From Paramecium octaurelia (taxonomy: Eukaryota; Ciliophora; Oligohymenophorea; Peniculida; Parameciidae): a stretch of DNA of 64,000 bases. Below the pieces are notes generated by a model. That model was not told where the DNA came from and did not search any database. It saw only the letters and a program-made list of their open reading frames with translations. Below, in pieces: positions 49,460 to 60,257 of this stretch. The stretch's first letter is position 1; each line of letters starts with the position of its first letter. The position numbers and the translations under genes were made by a program. Location of the stretch: assembly GCA_905182995.1 (NCBI GenBank), contig CAJJDP010000036.1:124001-188000 (forward strand). The letters are read 5' to 3'.

Positions 49460-49502
49460 AAGAATGAAATTGTTATGTTAAATTATTAGAAAATTAAGTT
49501 AA

Positions 49503-50423
49503 TCAATTGCAAATTTATTTAAATGAACATTATTTTGGTTTAGGATTTTAAGAATCTAATTCTTTCTTATAGTTTTCTACTGCTACAGCAGGATCAGGGT
49601 TTGTATGATAGATCCAATAGAGATGGCATAGGATGCTGTTGTCATTTTCTTGAACTAAGTATAACAATCTTTGTTCCATTTTTACAAAAGTTCTTTAACC
49701 ATTATAATTTTATAACTCAGCTGTAAAAAAATTTGATTTTCTCGAGATTGCTTCAAACATCTTGCTCCAAATATCCAAATAGGATTCGAATCTTATGGCG
49801 CAGGGTAACATTTGCGTTTAAATTAAATTGCATTCCATCATCTCTCTAGTTATACCCATCAAATGAAGATATTTCACATTGTTTATATATTTCAACACTT
49901 TAGATCCTGCCGCATCATATTTTATTATGTAAGATTCAAATGGAAATTGAGAAGCATACAAGTCAACGTAATTTAAATCGTCGCATGAGCTTATTTGAAT
50001 ATTTCTCTATTTATGATCAAGCATGAAATTTTTAATGTCTTATTTGCTTTTCTGCAAATTCATTTTTTCTAATAAATCAAATATAACCTCGATGCTCACA
50101 CATTGCAAATTTCTTGGAAACAGAGTAAAAGCTTGCTTATCTTAAAAGTAATCAGTTTGCAAAATTTTATAGCCTACTGTAAAGATATTTGTGCACAGTT
50201 CTCCTAAATTGGAAGTTATTTAATCGTCAGTGCTGAAAATGATATCTATATCGGTTCTTAGGTATTCCCTTATGCCTAATTCTTTTGGGATGTTTATGAT
50301 TATTTAAAATTCCTTTTTTATTGCATAATATTCCTTTTGTTCTTTAAACTTTTGTTTCGCTATCTTAGAACATTTCATCAAACCTAAGATTTGGGTGTCA
50401 ACAATATTTTATTTGTTCTTCAT
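49503..50423 (-). CDS. Unknown intronless protein (306 aa)
   Basis: Single 307-codon frame. No signal peptide or membrane helix; composition is that of a globular protein (IIINIPKELGIREYLRTDID, VSIEVIFDLLEKMNLQKSK, PFESYIIKYDAAGSKVLKYI, NSILCHLYWIYHTNPDP). No motif recognised. Convergent with CCT6, with 43 bp between stops. Confidence 0.68.
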
Positions 50424-50924
50424 ATTATTGCACAAATGTATCTAAATTAATATATTTAAAATCAATAAACTTTTGTGAATATTTAATAACCTTTGTGATA
50501 TGTGAGATAATGGGTTTTTTATAAATGACCTATTTTGTAAATTAATTTATTTTATGAAAAAAAGAATCATCATCTTAGATCATGTCATTTCTTGCTTATA
50601 TTTAAACCTAGAAAAATAGTATATTTTTTATAATTTCATTATTATTTATTATTGGTTGACATATAATATCTAGAAAATGTACATCAACTTTAATATTTCA
50701 ATCAGAAAAAAAACTTAATACAATTCTTTTTTTTAAATTATGAGTAATTGAATACAAATTAACAACTATATTAATTTAAAATTTATCCAACTTTAAACAT
50801 ATTTCCAAACAATAATTGAATTGTATTATTTGTTATAATTTATTATTTATTAATAAAATTTAATATTAATATTTTTTGTAATAATAATTAATTTTATAAG
50901 ACATGTTTAATCATCGATATATTT
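50424..50924. other. AT-rich intergenic region
   Basis: 501 bp of mainly A/T homopolymer-rich DNA; nothing recognisable. Confidence 0.65.
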
Positions 50925-52655
50925 TCACTTAATATTGTAATTTGATGTTCCCTTTGCTTTTTTATTCCCTCCGAAGAATCTTTTATTTGATAACTTAGCT
51001 ATTTTTGTTCCAAATTGTATGGCCTTCTTTCCATGCTTGGAGATAACACTACATATTTAAACAATTATTTACTTTAAACCTTCTTTTTGACAAATAATCC
51101 TCAAAATTGATTTAGTATCCCCCATAATATATTAAGATGGATGTATATTTTATCTTATAAATTAAACTAGTTCAATGTTTAAGAAGGGAAACCGAAGTTC
51201 TTTACCATTCTTACTAACAGCCCGATCATCCCGACCTAAGTTCCTATTCCACAATCTAAATAAATCAAAGTTCATTTCTTCAATTAATTCAGCCTACCCC
51301 CTCTTTAAAGCATGTTTATATCGAGCATATCCGCAAAAGATTTCATCTGCTCCTAATCCACTGAGAAGTACTCTAGTTTCAAAATTATATTAACTGGCTA
51401 TATTCAGTATCATAGCTATATTAAAATCCATATGTGTAATTTTAGGATATAATATCTCTAAAAATAGTTTCTCTTCTTTGTAGACATCATCCAGGGTTTT
51501 ATCGATGAGGATTAGATTCAATTATTAATTTTTATGCAGATTCTATAATTCTTGATGAGCATTTTTCGCTGTGATTCTATCAGGGGCATCATTTGTGAAA
51601 GCGACATTAATTAAATCGATTTATGAGTTATCTGGCAATAATTTGCAAACCATATGAGTTATTAGGCTGCAATCTATACCACCACTAAATAAAATACCAA
51701 TTCTTCCTTGTTATTGGTTCTAGATAAGATTTTAACCATTAATAAAGTGATTTTAGAAACCAAATATATTTTAAATAATTTCCTTAGTGCTTTTTATCAA
51801 TATGTCATAAATTTTACCTATAGTTTATTCTAGATTATTTTAAAGATCGATTTATTAAATTTGATCAAAGTTTAAGAAATCTGATATTTATATTTTATTC
51901 CATTAAATCTGCTCTCCACTCAAATCTATCTCTATGATTGAATTATTGGGCAATTCAATACAAGATTTATTAATAGCTTAATTAAATTCGTTTAAGTACT
52001 TTTTCATTAAATACTTTTCATCAACAGTCTTTCCATCATCTTCATCATCCTCTTCTTCCTCTATTTCTATTGGAAGATTCTTTTGCAAAGCTTAGGAAGA
52101 CAATGTAAATCCTTCATTTATGAAGCTTAGTAACATTGATCTTTTACCAAATGGATCTTTGGCAATATAAATTTTTTATTAGGATAAATCTTGGAAAATT
52201 AAACTGTAATCTCCATTTAATTATTATAGTAGAGTTCTGATATCGTGAATTGAATTAGCCTGTTGTAATCTATTCATGAGAAATGTAGTGTCTGATTCAT
52301 CAGGATTTATATTATAGATTTCCCCATTATATTACAATATAAATTATTCTTTTATTAAAGGTTATTTTATTAAAGTGTTTTAATCTCCTCTCATATGAAG
52401 TAAACTATGATATAGGAGTTAGTAATAAGGTTAGTGAAGTTCGATTTTCCCTTAATAATCTGGTCCTCTGGCATTAAGCAGTTGTAGCTTTTCTAAGTCA
52501 AGATCAATATTTTTTGGTCTTTAATTTTGAGCTAACAACTCTTCAATCAATTCTGGTCTTTTAGTAATATACGGAGAATTCAAATACTCCTAATATAAGT
52601 TGAAATTGAATTTATGAGGTTTGTTTATTAAAATTAATGCAAATATTCCACACAT
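50925..52655 (-). CDS. Asparagine synthetase domain protein (ASNSD1-like)
   Basis: 568 aa with one confirmed 24-nt intron. MCGIFALIL gives an Ntn-type Cys2; LLNARGPDYQG is the glutaminase RGPD box; the synthetase-like half has IGILFSGGIDCSLITHMVC, VLLSGLGADEIFCGYARYKH, RLWNRNLGRDDRAVSKNGKE and LRFPFLNIELVQFI, ending KHGKKAIQFGTKIAKLS. The GRDDR...KE-RFPFL order distinguishes ASNSD1 from true asparagine synthetase. Human ASNSD1 has no proven asparagine-making activity, so the substrate is open. An acidic insert (IEIEEEEDDEDDGKTVDEK) separates the halves. Confidence 0.9.
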
Positions 52656-53314
52656 TATTAGATAAATTAATTATTGATACAAAAACAATTCTTGATTATT
52701 TTACAAAATGTATAGTCTCGATTATGCCTGATTATAATTTAAATTGCAAAATTAAATTTATGCTAGTCTTGCAAAAATAAGAGCTATTACTTTTCAAGTA
52801 ATCAGAAAGATCAAATGATAATGATTGTTATTCTTGTTAAACAATGATCCCAATTACATTACTAATACATTTTTAATATTATCGCAATAATAAATATAAT
52901 ATTGGAATAATTAAAAATTCTAATTTAAAGATTAACAATTAATTAATATTTTGGAATAAAAATAGAAATCTGAGAAGGATTCCCTTATTCAAAATAATTT
53001 CTCTAAGATTCAAACCTTGTTTAAGGGAACATCATTTCTATAAGCACAAATTAATAAAGCATTACTAGCTACTAGCCCAATGAAAAAATAAAGAATTTTG
53101 AATTAATAATATAATAGTGACATAAAAGTAGAACGATGAATTTTAATCTTTGATTTTGGTGTTATAAAAATTAAACTGAAAAAACGACTTTTCGATTTAA
53201 TTGTAATATCAAAGAGCGAGTAGGAGATCACATTTTTCATTAATTAAATTGATTGACTTAATGTCTGTATAAATAAATTAATATAAAAAATTCATATGCT
53301 TTACTCTTCTTTAC
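52656..53314. other. AT-rich intergenic region
   Basis: 659 bp; only very short frames on either strand. Nothing supportable. Confidence 0.6.
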
Positions 53315-53941
53315 TCAATAACTCTAGAGATTTAGAATTATTTGATTTCTCTATTAAACATGATCACTTGTGGATTTAATATTTGAGTTATACACATATC
53401 CAATAGCCTCCTTTCTTAGAAATCTGTGAGCTAGAATTCTGAATAACTTTAACTGATTGTTTTCAACTAAGTGCTTCTTTATATGGTTGATGTTTTTTAT
53501 ACTATTTTTTAATTGTGTTAAAATTCTTAAAAATTCAAGACCACCTTTTTCACCTAATTGCCTTAATATTTCGACCCTCTATCTGATAATGTATTAGGCT
53601 ATTGCTTTAGCATAATTTTTTTAAATGTTAGTTGACTTTAGCGACATATTAAATTTTGACATTCTATTTTTTAATTTCAGTTTATTTGCAACAACAATTG
53701 AACTATTATTTTCCTCTTGTTGACTATCTTATTTTTTCGATTGGAAAGTGTCTGAAGGTGATTTAGGCATTTCCACCACAGTATTCTTTTCTTCCTATTA
53801 TAATCCCTAAGGTATAGGTTGATTATGGTAGTAGATCTCCTGTTATCCTACATAACCTTAAACGATAGGCATGTAATAAATTGGATAGTAGATAGGTTAT
53901 TATGCATGAAAGTATGCAAGGGAAAAGGGTTGATTCCACAT
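53315..53941 (-). CDS. Unknown protein with Tyr/Pro-rich N-terminus (208 aa)
   Basis: 209 codons without introns from ATG 53941. The N-terminus is Tyr/Pro/Gln rich (FHAQQPIYYPIYYMPIVQGY), followed by a Ser/Gln linker and a basic helical C-terminal half (AKAIAQYIIRQRVEILRQLG, LRILTQLKNSIKNINHIKKH). The frame stays open upstream of this ATG (NNYYKLMW), so an upstream exon is possible. No family recognised. Confidence 0.6.
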
Positions 53942-54622
53942 TAGTTTATAATAATTATTTAGGTGATTCCATTTTACTTTATGAAGACATTTTTCGGTTT
54001 ATTTCCTTTTGAAAAAATAATTGAATTTAATAAAATTGCAGTAATTTATTGAAGTGATCACAACTGAAAAGCCTGTTATAGTTCGTACTTATCAGAAAGA
54101 CCTTTAATATCGTGTAAATGTATATCTTATCTCACTAATGAGGTAAGCAAGTATTTTTTGTTAAATTTCTTAATAAAGTTTTTTCTCAAAATATATTGAC
54201 AGTTATATTAGGAAGTACAATTTTTACTTAATTTAATGAAATAATTGATTGCTATTGATAAATTAGTGTGTGATTCTAACACTTATTAGAATATTCTAAA
54301 ATTGTATTTTGTGGTCAGTCTTCATATTTTAAACGATAAATTAGAATTTTCAATTATCAAAATAAATTAATCTAATTATTTTCTTTAAATTCATATCCAA
54401 ATAAATAGAACTAATATATAAATGATACCAAGAAGCAATCGAAATTATGATAGTTGAGATATAGTGTCGGTATGAAGAATTTATAATATTGATTATAGTT
54501 TAAGTGTGTGAGTCAAAATAATATAAATTTAGAAGTTAATAAAAGAGCATAAATCTAAATGATAATAAGTTAGTATGGAATGCGTTTTCAAAAAGTTATT
54601 ATATATAAAATTCAATATTTAT
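53942..54622. other. AT-rich intergenic region with a short coding-like patch
   Basis: 681 bp. On the plus strand near 54045-54145 an open patch reads IEVITTEKPVIVRTYQKDL in one frame, but it has no ATG, no clear splice partners and no further support. Otherwise featureless. Confidence 0.5.
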
Positions 54623-55807
54623 TCAAAAAATTTACCACCATGATTTTTCTGTTTAGGGTCTATTTCTACTAGATGATAATAGACCACAGCACAATCCATT
54701 GCTATTTCCAGATACTTTTACTCCTTCTTATTTTATAACTTATTATTAAATGATCTATGGTCTATGAGAGAATATTTTGTATTAAGTAGGTTTGACATCT
54801 TTGAGCATCTTTTAAACTTCCTCCTTTGCACAATGATGTTTGGATAACTATAGGGCTGTCTTGCCTTTAGTACTTAGTTTATCTTTTGATGCTCCTCTTG
54901 AGAGTAGGAATCGTATAACATCCAAATTTACTCTTAAATCTCTAGGATTTAATTTATCTTTGACTGCGCAAAAAAGCATTAACAATGTGTATCCTTTTTC
55001 AGCATTTACTACTGCGTCAATATTTGCTCCATTATCAATCAACAATTCAGCTAATTTGAAACACAATTGCTTATTCTCAAAATAATTGGTTTCCTCCTCC
55101 AATCTGCTGAAACAATAAAATAAAGGCACAGATCCCTTAGAATCAGCCTAATTTACATTAGCATCTTATTAAACTAGAAGTTCAGCTACCTCATAATATC
55201 CATTGCTACAGGCTAATTTTAAAGCTGACAATTCTTATGGTTTAGTAACCATATTTACTTCTATTGCCTCATTTTGTAATAGTAACTTAACTATTTCCAG
55301 CTATCCTGTGGCAACTGCCAAAGCTAAAGGGAATATTTATTTATCTATAAAATCTTCACTAAATTCTTCTAAATAATTTAAATCTCTGAGATGGATTTTC
55401 ATTGATTTTAATTAATCAATGTTACCCTCATAAATGGAATGTAAAATAAGTTGTTCTATATTGCAAATATTAGTATTTGAAAATCGATATGCTATAATAA
55501 GTAACCCTCAATTACTTGATTCTTCTTTCTTGATCTCTATTGTTTGCATGTCTGGAGTAGGATCAGCATTGACTTATGGCAATTCTCCTATCACCTAATG
55601 AGAATTTGATCTCATTAATTTAATGTTTTATAATTAATGTGTATGTTAAAAATTAATTCCAGAAGAATAACTCAGACAATTACATCCTTCAGATAAAATA
55701 ACAACACTTAATCTTATCTGTTTTTAAGCAGATCTATTTTTATACTTTTTAATTGAATAATTAAATAATATGTCCTTGTACTGCTTACTTATGTTTCTAT
55801 TTTCCAT
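54623..55807 (-). CDS. Ankyrin-repeat protein
   Basis: 386 aa, one 24-nt intron (55492-55515). After a ~100-residue non-repeat N-terminus come about five ankyrin units: FPLALAVATGQLEIVKLLL, LSALKLACSNGYYEVAELLV, LAELLIDNGANIDAVVNAEK, DVIRFLLSRGASKDKLSTKG and TALQLSKHHCAKEEVQKML. Ankyrin stacks bind partner proteins; no catalytic domain is attached. The C-terminus is polar with a CC pair (GLCCGLLSSSRNRP). Partner unknown. Confidence 0.85.
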
Positions 55808-56650
55808 AAATATATCTCTATGACAGTTAAAGGTTTAAGATGGATAGCGATTTAATTTATCTAGGTATTAAATTTATAATTAGAAAAATTAGACCTCTCA
55901 TATTTTATCGAATTCACTAATGTTAAGATAAAAAATAGAGATAAATATTATTCATTAATATTTTGAGTGAAGAATGGATTTAGAAAAAATAATTTTTTGG
56001 TAAATTTAAAGTCCATTTAATTTAGGAAAAAGGATCTTAAGTTTAAAAAGAGGATTAGAAAGCGAAATACTTCCAAATTTAAAGATGCAGCAGCTACTAA
56101 GGCAATAAAATTGAAAGATTTATACTTTCTAATATATTCTCTTAATATTAGTATTAATTATAATAAAATTACATAAAAGTTTATTATTTTGTTTTTGTGA
56201 AGTATTCCATACTATGTAAAGAATTTAAGAATATTTTTATATTTTTTATATTTGTATAATATTTTGATTTATTCTTGCTTACCTGTTGTAAAATTAGATA
56301 TTTTGTTTTTTATTTATATTACTATAATTGAAATGATATTGATTATCTAAATTATTAAAATATAATTTTTTTGGATATTCTTCACCAAATTCTTGAAAAT
56401 TAATTTATGTTTATGCAAGCTTGAATATCTTGAAATATTGTTCTATTCTGTTATTAGGAATGTTCTAAATGAATAATATTATAAAAATGATATGCAAATA
56501 TCATAAAATACATTAGTTATGAAACTTTATTAGTCTTTAATAATCATACTTTTTCTCTATGAATTTATCAGATGATAGAATTCGGCTTGTAAAAATTTAA
56601 TTAATAACACAGTTTAAGAGTGCGATTAAATCATTAAATAATTTATAGAT
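55808..56650. other. AT-rich divergent intergenic region
   Basis: 843 bp between divergent starts. A plus-strand frame of roughly 130-140 codons opens near 55840 (MDSDLIYLGIKFI...), but with TGA as sole stop this is within chance and the sequence degenerates to Phe/Ile/Tyr runs. I do not call it. Confidence 0.55.
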
Positions 56651-58143
56651 ATGGATTAATAATAGGGAATTCCTGCTGAATAAATCAACTAATTGGTAAA
56701 TAAGCATTTTGATGATGCTTTACCAAAATTCATTGAGATACTCAAGATTCCAAGTCAATCGAGATTGTTCGACCCAGAATACTTGACAAATGGATTGTTG
56801 CAAAAAACAGCATAAGAATTCAGAGATTACATCCTAGCATCGAATCTTAAGAGTACTAACTATATATTAATCGTAATTAGATGCCAAAGTAGAACTTTTG
56901 GAGGACGAGGGATATTCTCCATTCCTATTTGTTGAAGTCGACGGATCTGATGGTTAAGCGGATGGTACAGTGTTATTCTATGGTCATGTGGATAAACAAC
57001 CACCTTTTAATGGTTGGAAAGAAGGATTGAGTGCCTACGAACCAAAAATAGTGGATGATAAATTATATGCTAGAGGAGGAGCAGATGATCATTATTCAGT
57101 CCTTGGAGCTGTCATAGCTGTTAGAACAATCTAAGAATTGGGCTTGAAACATCCAAGAATCGTTATGACATTCGAAGCAGATGAAGAAAGTGGATCTGTA
57201 CACATTGATCATTATTTGGCAAAATTAAAAGAAAGAATAGGAGCTGTTGATTTGGTTGTCTGTTTAGATTCTGGATGTGGTAACTATGAATAATTATGGA
57301 TTACTACAAGTTTGAGAGGTATGGTAGGTGCATGTGTCACTGTTCAAGTTTTAGATGAAGGAGTTCATTCAGGTGACGCATCAGGTGTCGTACCATCATC
57401 TTTTAGAATTTAAAGACTCCTCTTAGATAGAATTGATAATCCTAATACTGGAGAGGTCGTTGAAGATTTCCAAGTCAATATTCCAGGAGAAAGATATTTA
57501 CAAGCTTAAAAGGCCGCTGAAGTATTAGGAAAGACCACCTTAACAAAATTCCCATTCCATGGCACAACTTAACCAACTACTTAGGATTACTTCAAAGCAT
57601 ATTTGAATAGAATCTGGAAAGCATAACTCTCAGTGGTAGGAGCTGATGGATTACCTCATGCTAAAACAGCAGGAAATGTACTCAGACCTGAAACTACATT
57701 GAAATATTCATTAAGATTGCCACCAACTAAGGATCCAAAGGAGGCAGAAGCTGCATTTGTCAAGATTGTAATTATATTCTTTTGATATTTCATAGTTAAC
57801 TACAAATGTTCCATATAATGCTACAGTCAAAATCACTGGATTGGGATCTGGCTCAGGATTCAATGCCCCATAAAATTAACCATATCTTGATTAACTCATC
57901 TAAAGTGCTTCCTAATTGTACTACAAGAAGGATGTATAAACCTTAGGTGAAGGAGGTTCAATTCCACTTATGAACACTCTTAAGGAATAATATCCAAAAG
58001 CTTAATTTATAGTGACTGGAGTTTTGGGACCAAATTCAAATGCTCATGGCCCAAATGAGTTCTTGCATATCCCTTTTACCAAAAACTTGATTAGCTGCAT
58101 CACATACATCGTAACTGGTCTCCAAGTCCATTTAAAGAAATGA
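56651..58143 (+). CDS. M20 family metallopeptidase (CNDP-like dipeptidase)
   Basis: 478 aa, two 28-nt introns. M20 motifs with zinc ligands: VLFYGHVDKQPPFNGW (His, Asp), LYARGGADDHYSV (bridging Asp), MTFEADEESGSVHID (Glu catalytic and ligand), VVCLDSGCGNYEQ (Asp), and a final His in PNSNAHGPNEFLHIP. GMVGACVTVQVLDEGVHSGD begins the dimerisation domain. The layout fits carnosine dipeptidase/CNDP-like cytosolic dipeptidases rather than bacterial DapE. No signal peptide. All five metal ligands appear intact. Confidence 0.93.
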
Positions 58144-58810
58144 TCTATAATCAAGACATATAATATTAGGAAATTATTTAATTAGGCTTCACAGTAGATC
58201 TAACGTTGTTTAAACTCCCTTTGATAAGTCTTCATAGTAAAATCCAAAATTATTAACATTAATTTTCTGTTAATGTTATTATAGAAAAATTAAAATCTTG
58301 GATTTCACTAATGAAACAATGATTATCTTTACGGTTTTAATAAGGAATTGTATGATTTTAGAATGTTTAAATTATTTAAGGTAATAATTGCAATTACCTT
58401 TACAAAAAATTATCAAAATCTAAATCAGTAGTCAATTAAAGGAGATTAAATCATAGATTATAATTATTCTTTATATTCCCTATCTTCCAAATGAGTTTAA
58501 CCAAAAGCTCCTTATACTATATCTATGGGCTTTCTTATTCTAAAATAAATCAAAAAAGAATGGATTTACAGAATCTAGAAAGTCTTAATCTGAATTAGTA
58601 ATTATAAATAATTATAGAATTCATATTTAAGATCTTATTTTAATCAATGAATAAATTAAGAATTAAACAAAATAAAAACTGGTTAAGGAATCAGTAAATG
58701 TACTTATAAAATCAATCAAGACTATAAAAATGATATGTTATATAATTATTTACTTTTTTTGAGTAAAAGTTAATTAATATTATGTAAATATAATTATAAT
58801 AATATAACCT
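58144..58810. other. AT-rich intergenic region with a hairpin
   Basis: 667 bp. The only structure is an inverted repeat at 58254-58278. No gene seen. Confidence 0.6.
58254..58278. repeat. 9-bp inverted repeat, 7-nt loop
   Basis: TAACATTAA and TTAATGTTA around the loop TTTTCTG, 110 bp after the M20 stop. It could be a 3' UTR stem-loop or chance. Confidence 0.4.
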
Positions 58811-59227
58811 ATGGGTGCAGTATGTTGTACAGAATAGTTTGAAAAGGGGGGAGAATTAGATACAAAAATAGTTAAGTTGGATAATAATAACTAGCAAAGT
58901 GGAAATGGAACAGCTTCTATTTCAAAGGAATTATTTGATAGTAAGGATAAAATGTAAGTATAAATGGGGATTTGCTATTAATGCTAAGTGTTGAAAATCA
59001 CCTGCGAATGTAAATCCATCCAAAAATTAAATGGAGATAAAGATGATGAAGAAATATTTATACTTTCGTCTCGATCGCTGGACAGTTCATCTTTTGAATC
59101 ACGTCCAGATGATACAAACACCAAAAAAACCATTTTAAAGCATTAATTACATTATGTTTCAAATGTATAATAGTAGCAAATTCCTATAAGAAAGAAGGTT
59201 AGATTCGATTTATCAAAGAAATAATGA
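58811..59227 (+). CDS. Small acylated protein with PP1-docking motif
   Basis: 138 aa, no intron. It begins MGAVCC: Gly2 fits N-myristoylation and Cys5-Cys6 fit adjacent palmitoylation, so the product is probably held on a membrane. A middle Cys cluster (MGICYQCQVLKITCECK) could bind metal. A Ser/Asp-rich segment (SSRSLDSSSFESRPDDT) offers phosphosites. The C-terminus PIRKKVRFDLSKK contains a textbook RVxF protein phosphatase 1 docking motif (KVRF with basic lead). Family unknown; membrane-targeted PP1 regulator is my inference. Confidence 0.75.
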
Positions 59228-59267
59228 TTAACTAATTTATTTTGTTTTACTTAATATAAATATACAA

Positions 59268-60061
59268 TCACTCTTCTTTCTATTTGTCCTCGCTTTATGC
59301 AACTTCTTTAGGGGAGATTTCATCCTCTGATTCATTTTCCTCCTGTTTTTTAAGTGAAGATTTATCATCTTCCTATTCGTTTGATTTAACTTTATTTTTT
59401 TTTTCCTTTTTTTAATTTTTATTTCTCTCAGGAACACAACAAACTAACAAATACAGAAATTATTTACTTATATAAGATAGTAAAACACCTACTAAAACAA
59501 AAGATGATAAAACAATCCATTCCTTTATATCAAAAATAGATATATCAGGCAATTCTTGTTATTTATTTCTATTTCTTTGCCTCTTTCTTCCTCCTTCTTA
59601 TTAATCACTTCCATCATCACCTCCTTCATACTCTTTTTTTTATTGATTAACCATATCATCTATAGACTTAATGATTTTTAGAATTTCATTTTTTTTTGCA
59701 CTCTTCTTTTTTGACCCAAACTTCCTTAAATCAGCTTTTTCAACTAAATGCTTATGTGCTTCTACATTGATTTTTTATGATTGCAATTGTTGGATAATCT
59801 AACTATTATAAATATTCTTACCTCCATTGTTTACTGAGTTGTAATGCTATCTAAACATGATTCAACTAAGGAAGCAACAGCAAACATTACTGCATCTTCT
59901 TATGTTAATCCTTGTTGAATCATTTCCCCTACAACCCTACCTGCTAACTCCTAATTAGATTATAAATAGTATCTAGAAAAGATGACACAAGCTGCATTTG
60001 TCAATTATTGTTCATCCTATATTTGAGCATAAGCCAATGACAACACTATCAATATTAACAT
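59268..60061 (-). CDS. Type I membrane protein with charged cytosolic tail
   Basis: 256 aa, one 23-nt intron. Signal peptide (MLILIVLSLAYAQ), a luminal helical part with three Cys (AACVIFSRYYLQSNQELAG, FAVASLVESCLDSITTQQ), a basic-acidic region (KFGSKKKSAKKNEILK, GGRKRQRNRNKQQE), one membrane helix (WIVLSSFVLVGVLLSYIS) and a Lys/Glu-rich tail (KEKKNKVKSNEQEDDKSS). No family recognised. Topology is well supported, function unknown. Confidence 0.7.
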
Positions 60062-60257
60062 TAATTAATTATTAATATATAAATTCTATAGTTAGATTCT
60101 AGTTTTTGTAATATTTTAAACGTAGAATTTTAGGTTTTAAAATCAAAAGCAAGAAATGTTACCTATGATAAAACTACACCTTTAAAAAATATTGTTAGGA
60201 GTAAGGAATTATTTAAATAAAAATTTAAGTATAAATCGCAAAAACAAAATAAATCAT

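Noticed and set aside
54045..54240. Plus-strand patch IEVITTEKPVIVRTYQKDL
   Set aside because: No start codon or splice sites that give a complete gene; recorded only in the spacer note.
54840..55085. Plus-strand frame of about 80 codons
   Set aside because: Exactly antisense to the ankyrin repeats; a shadow frame.
55840..56330. Plus-strand frame of about 130-140 codons
   Set aside because: With TGA as the only stop in AT-rich DNA this length is not significant, and the sequence turns into Phe/Ile/Tyr runs.
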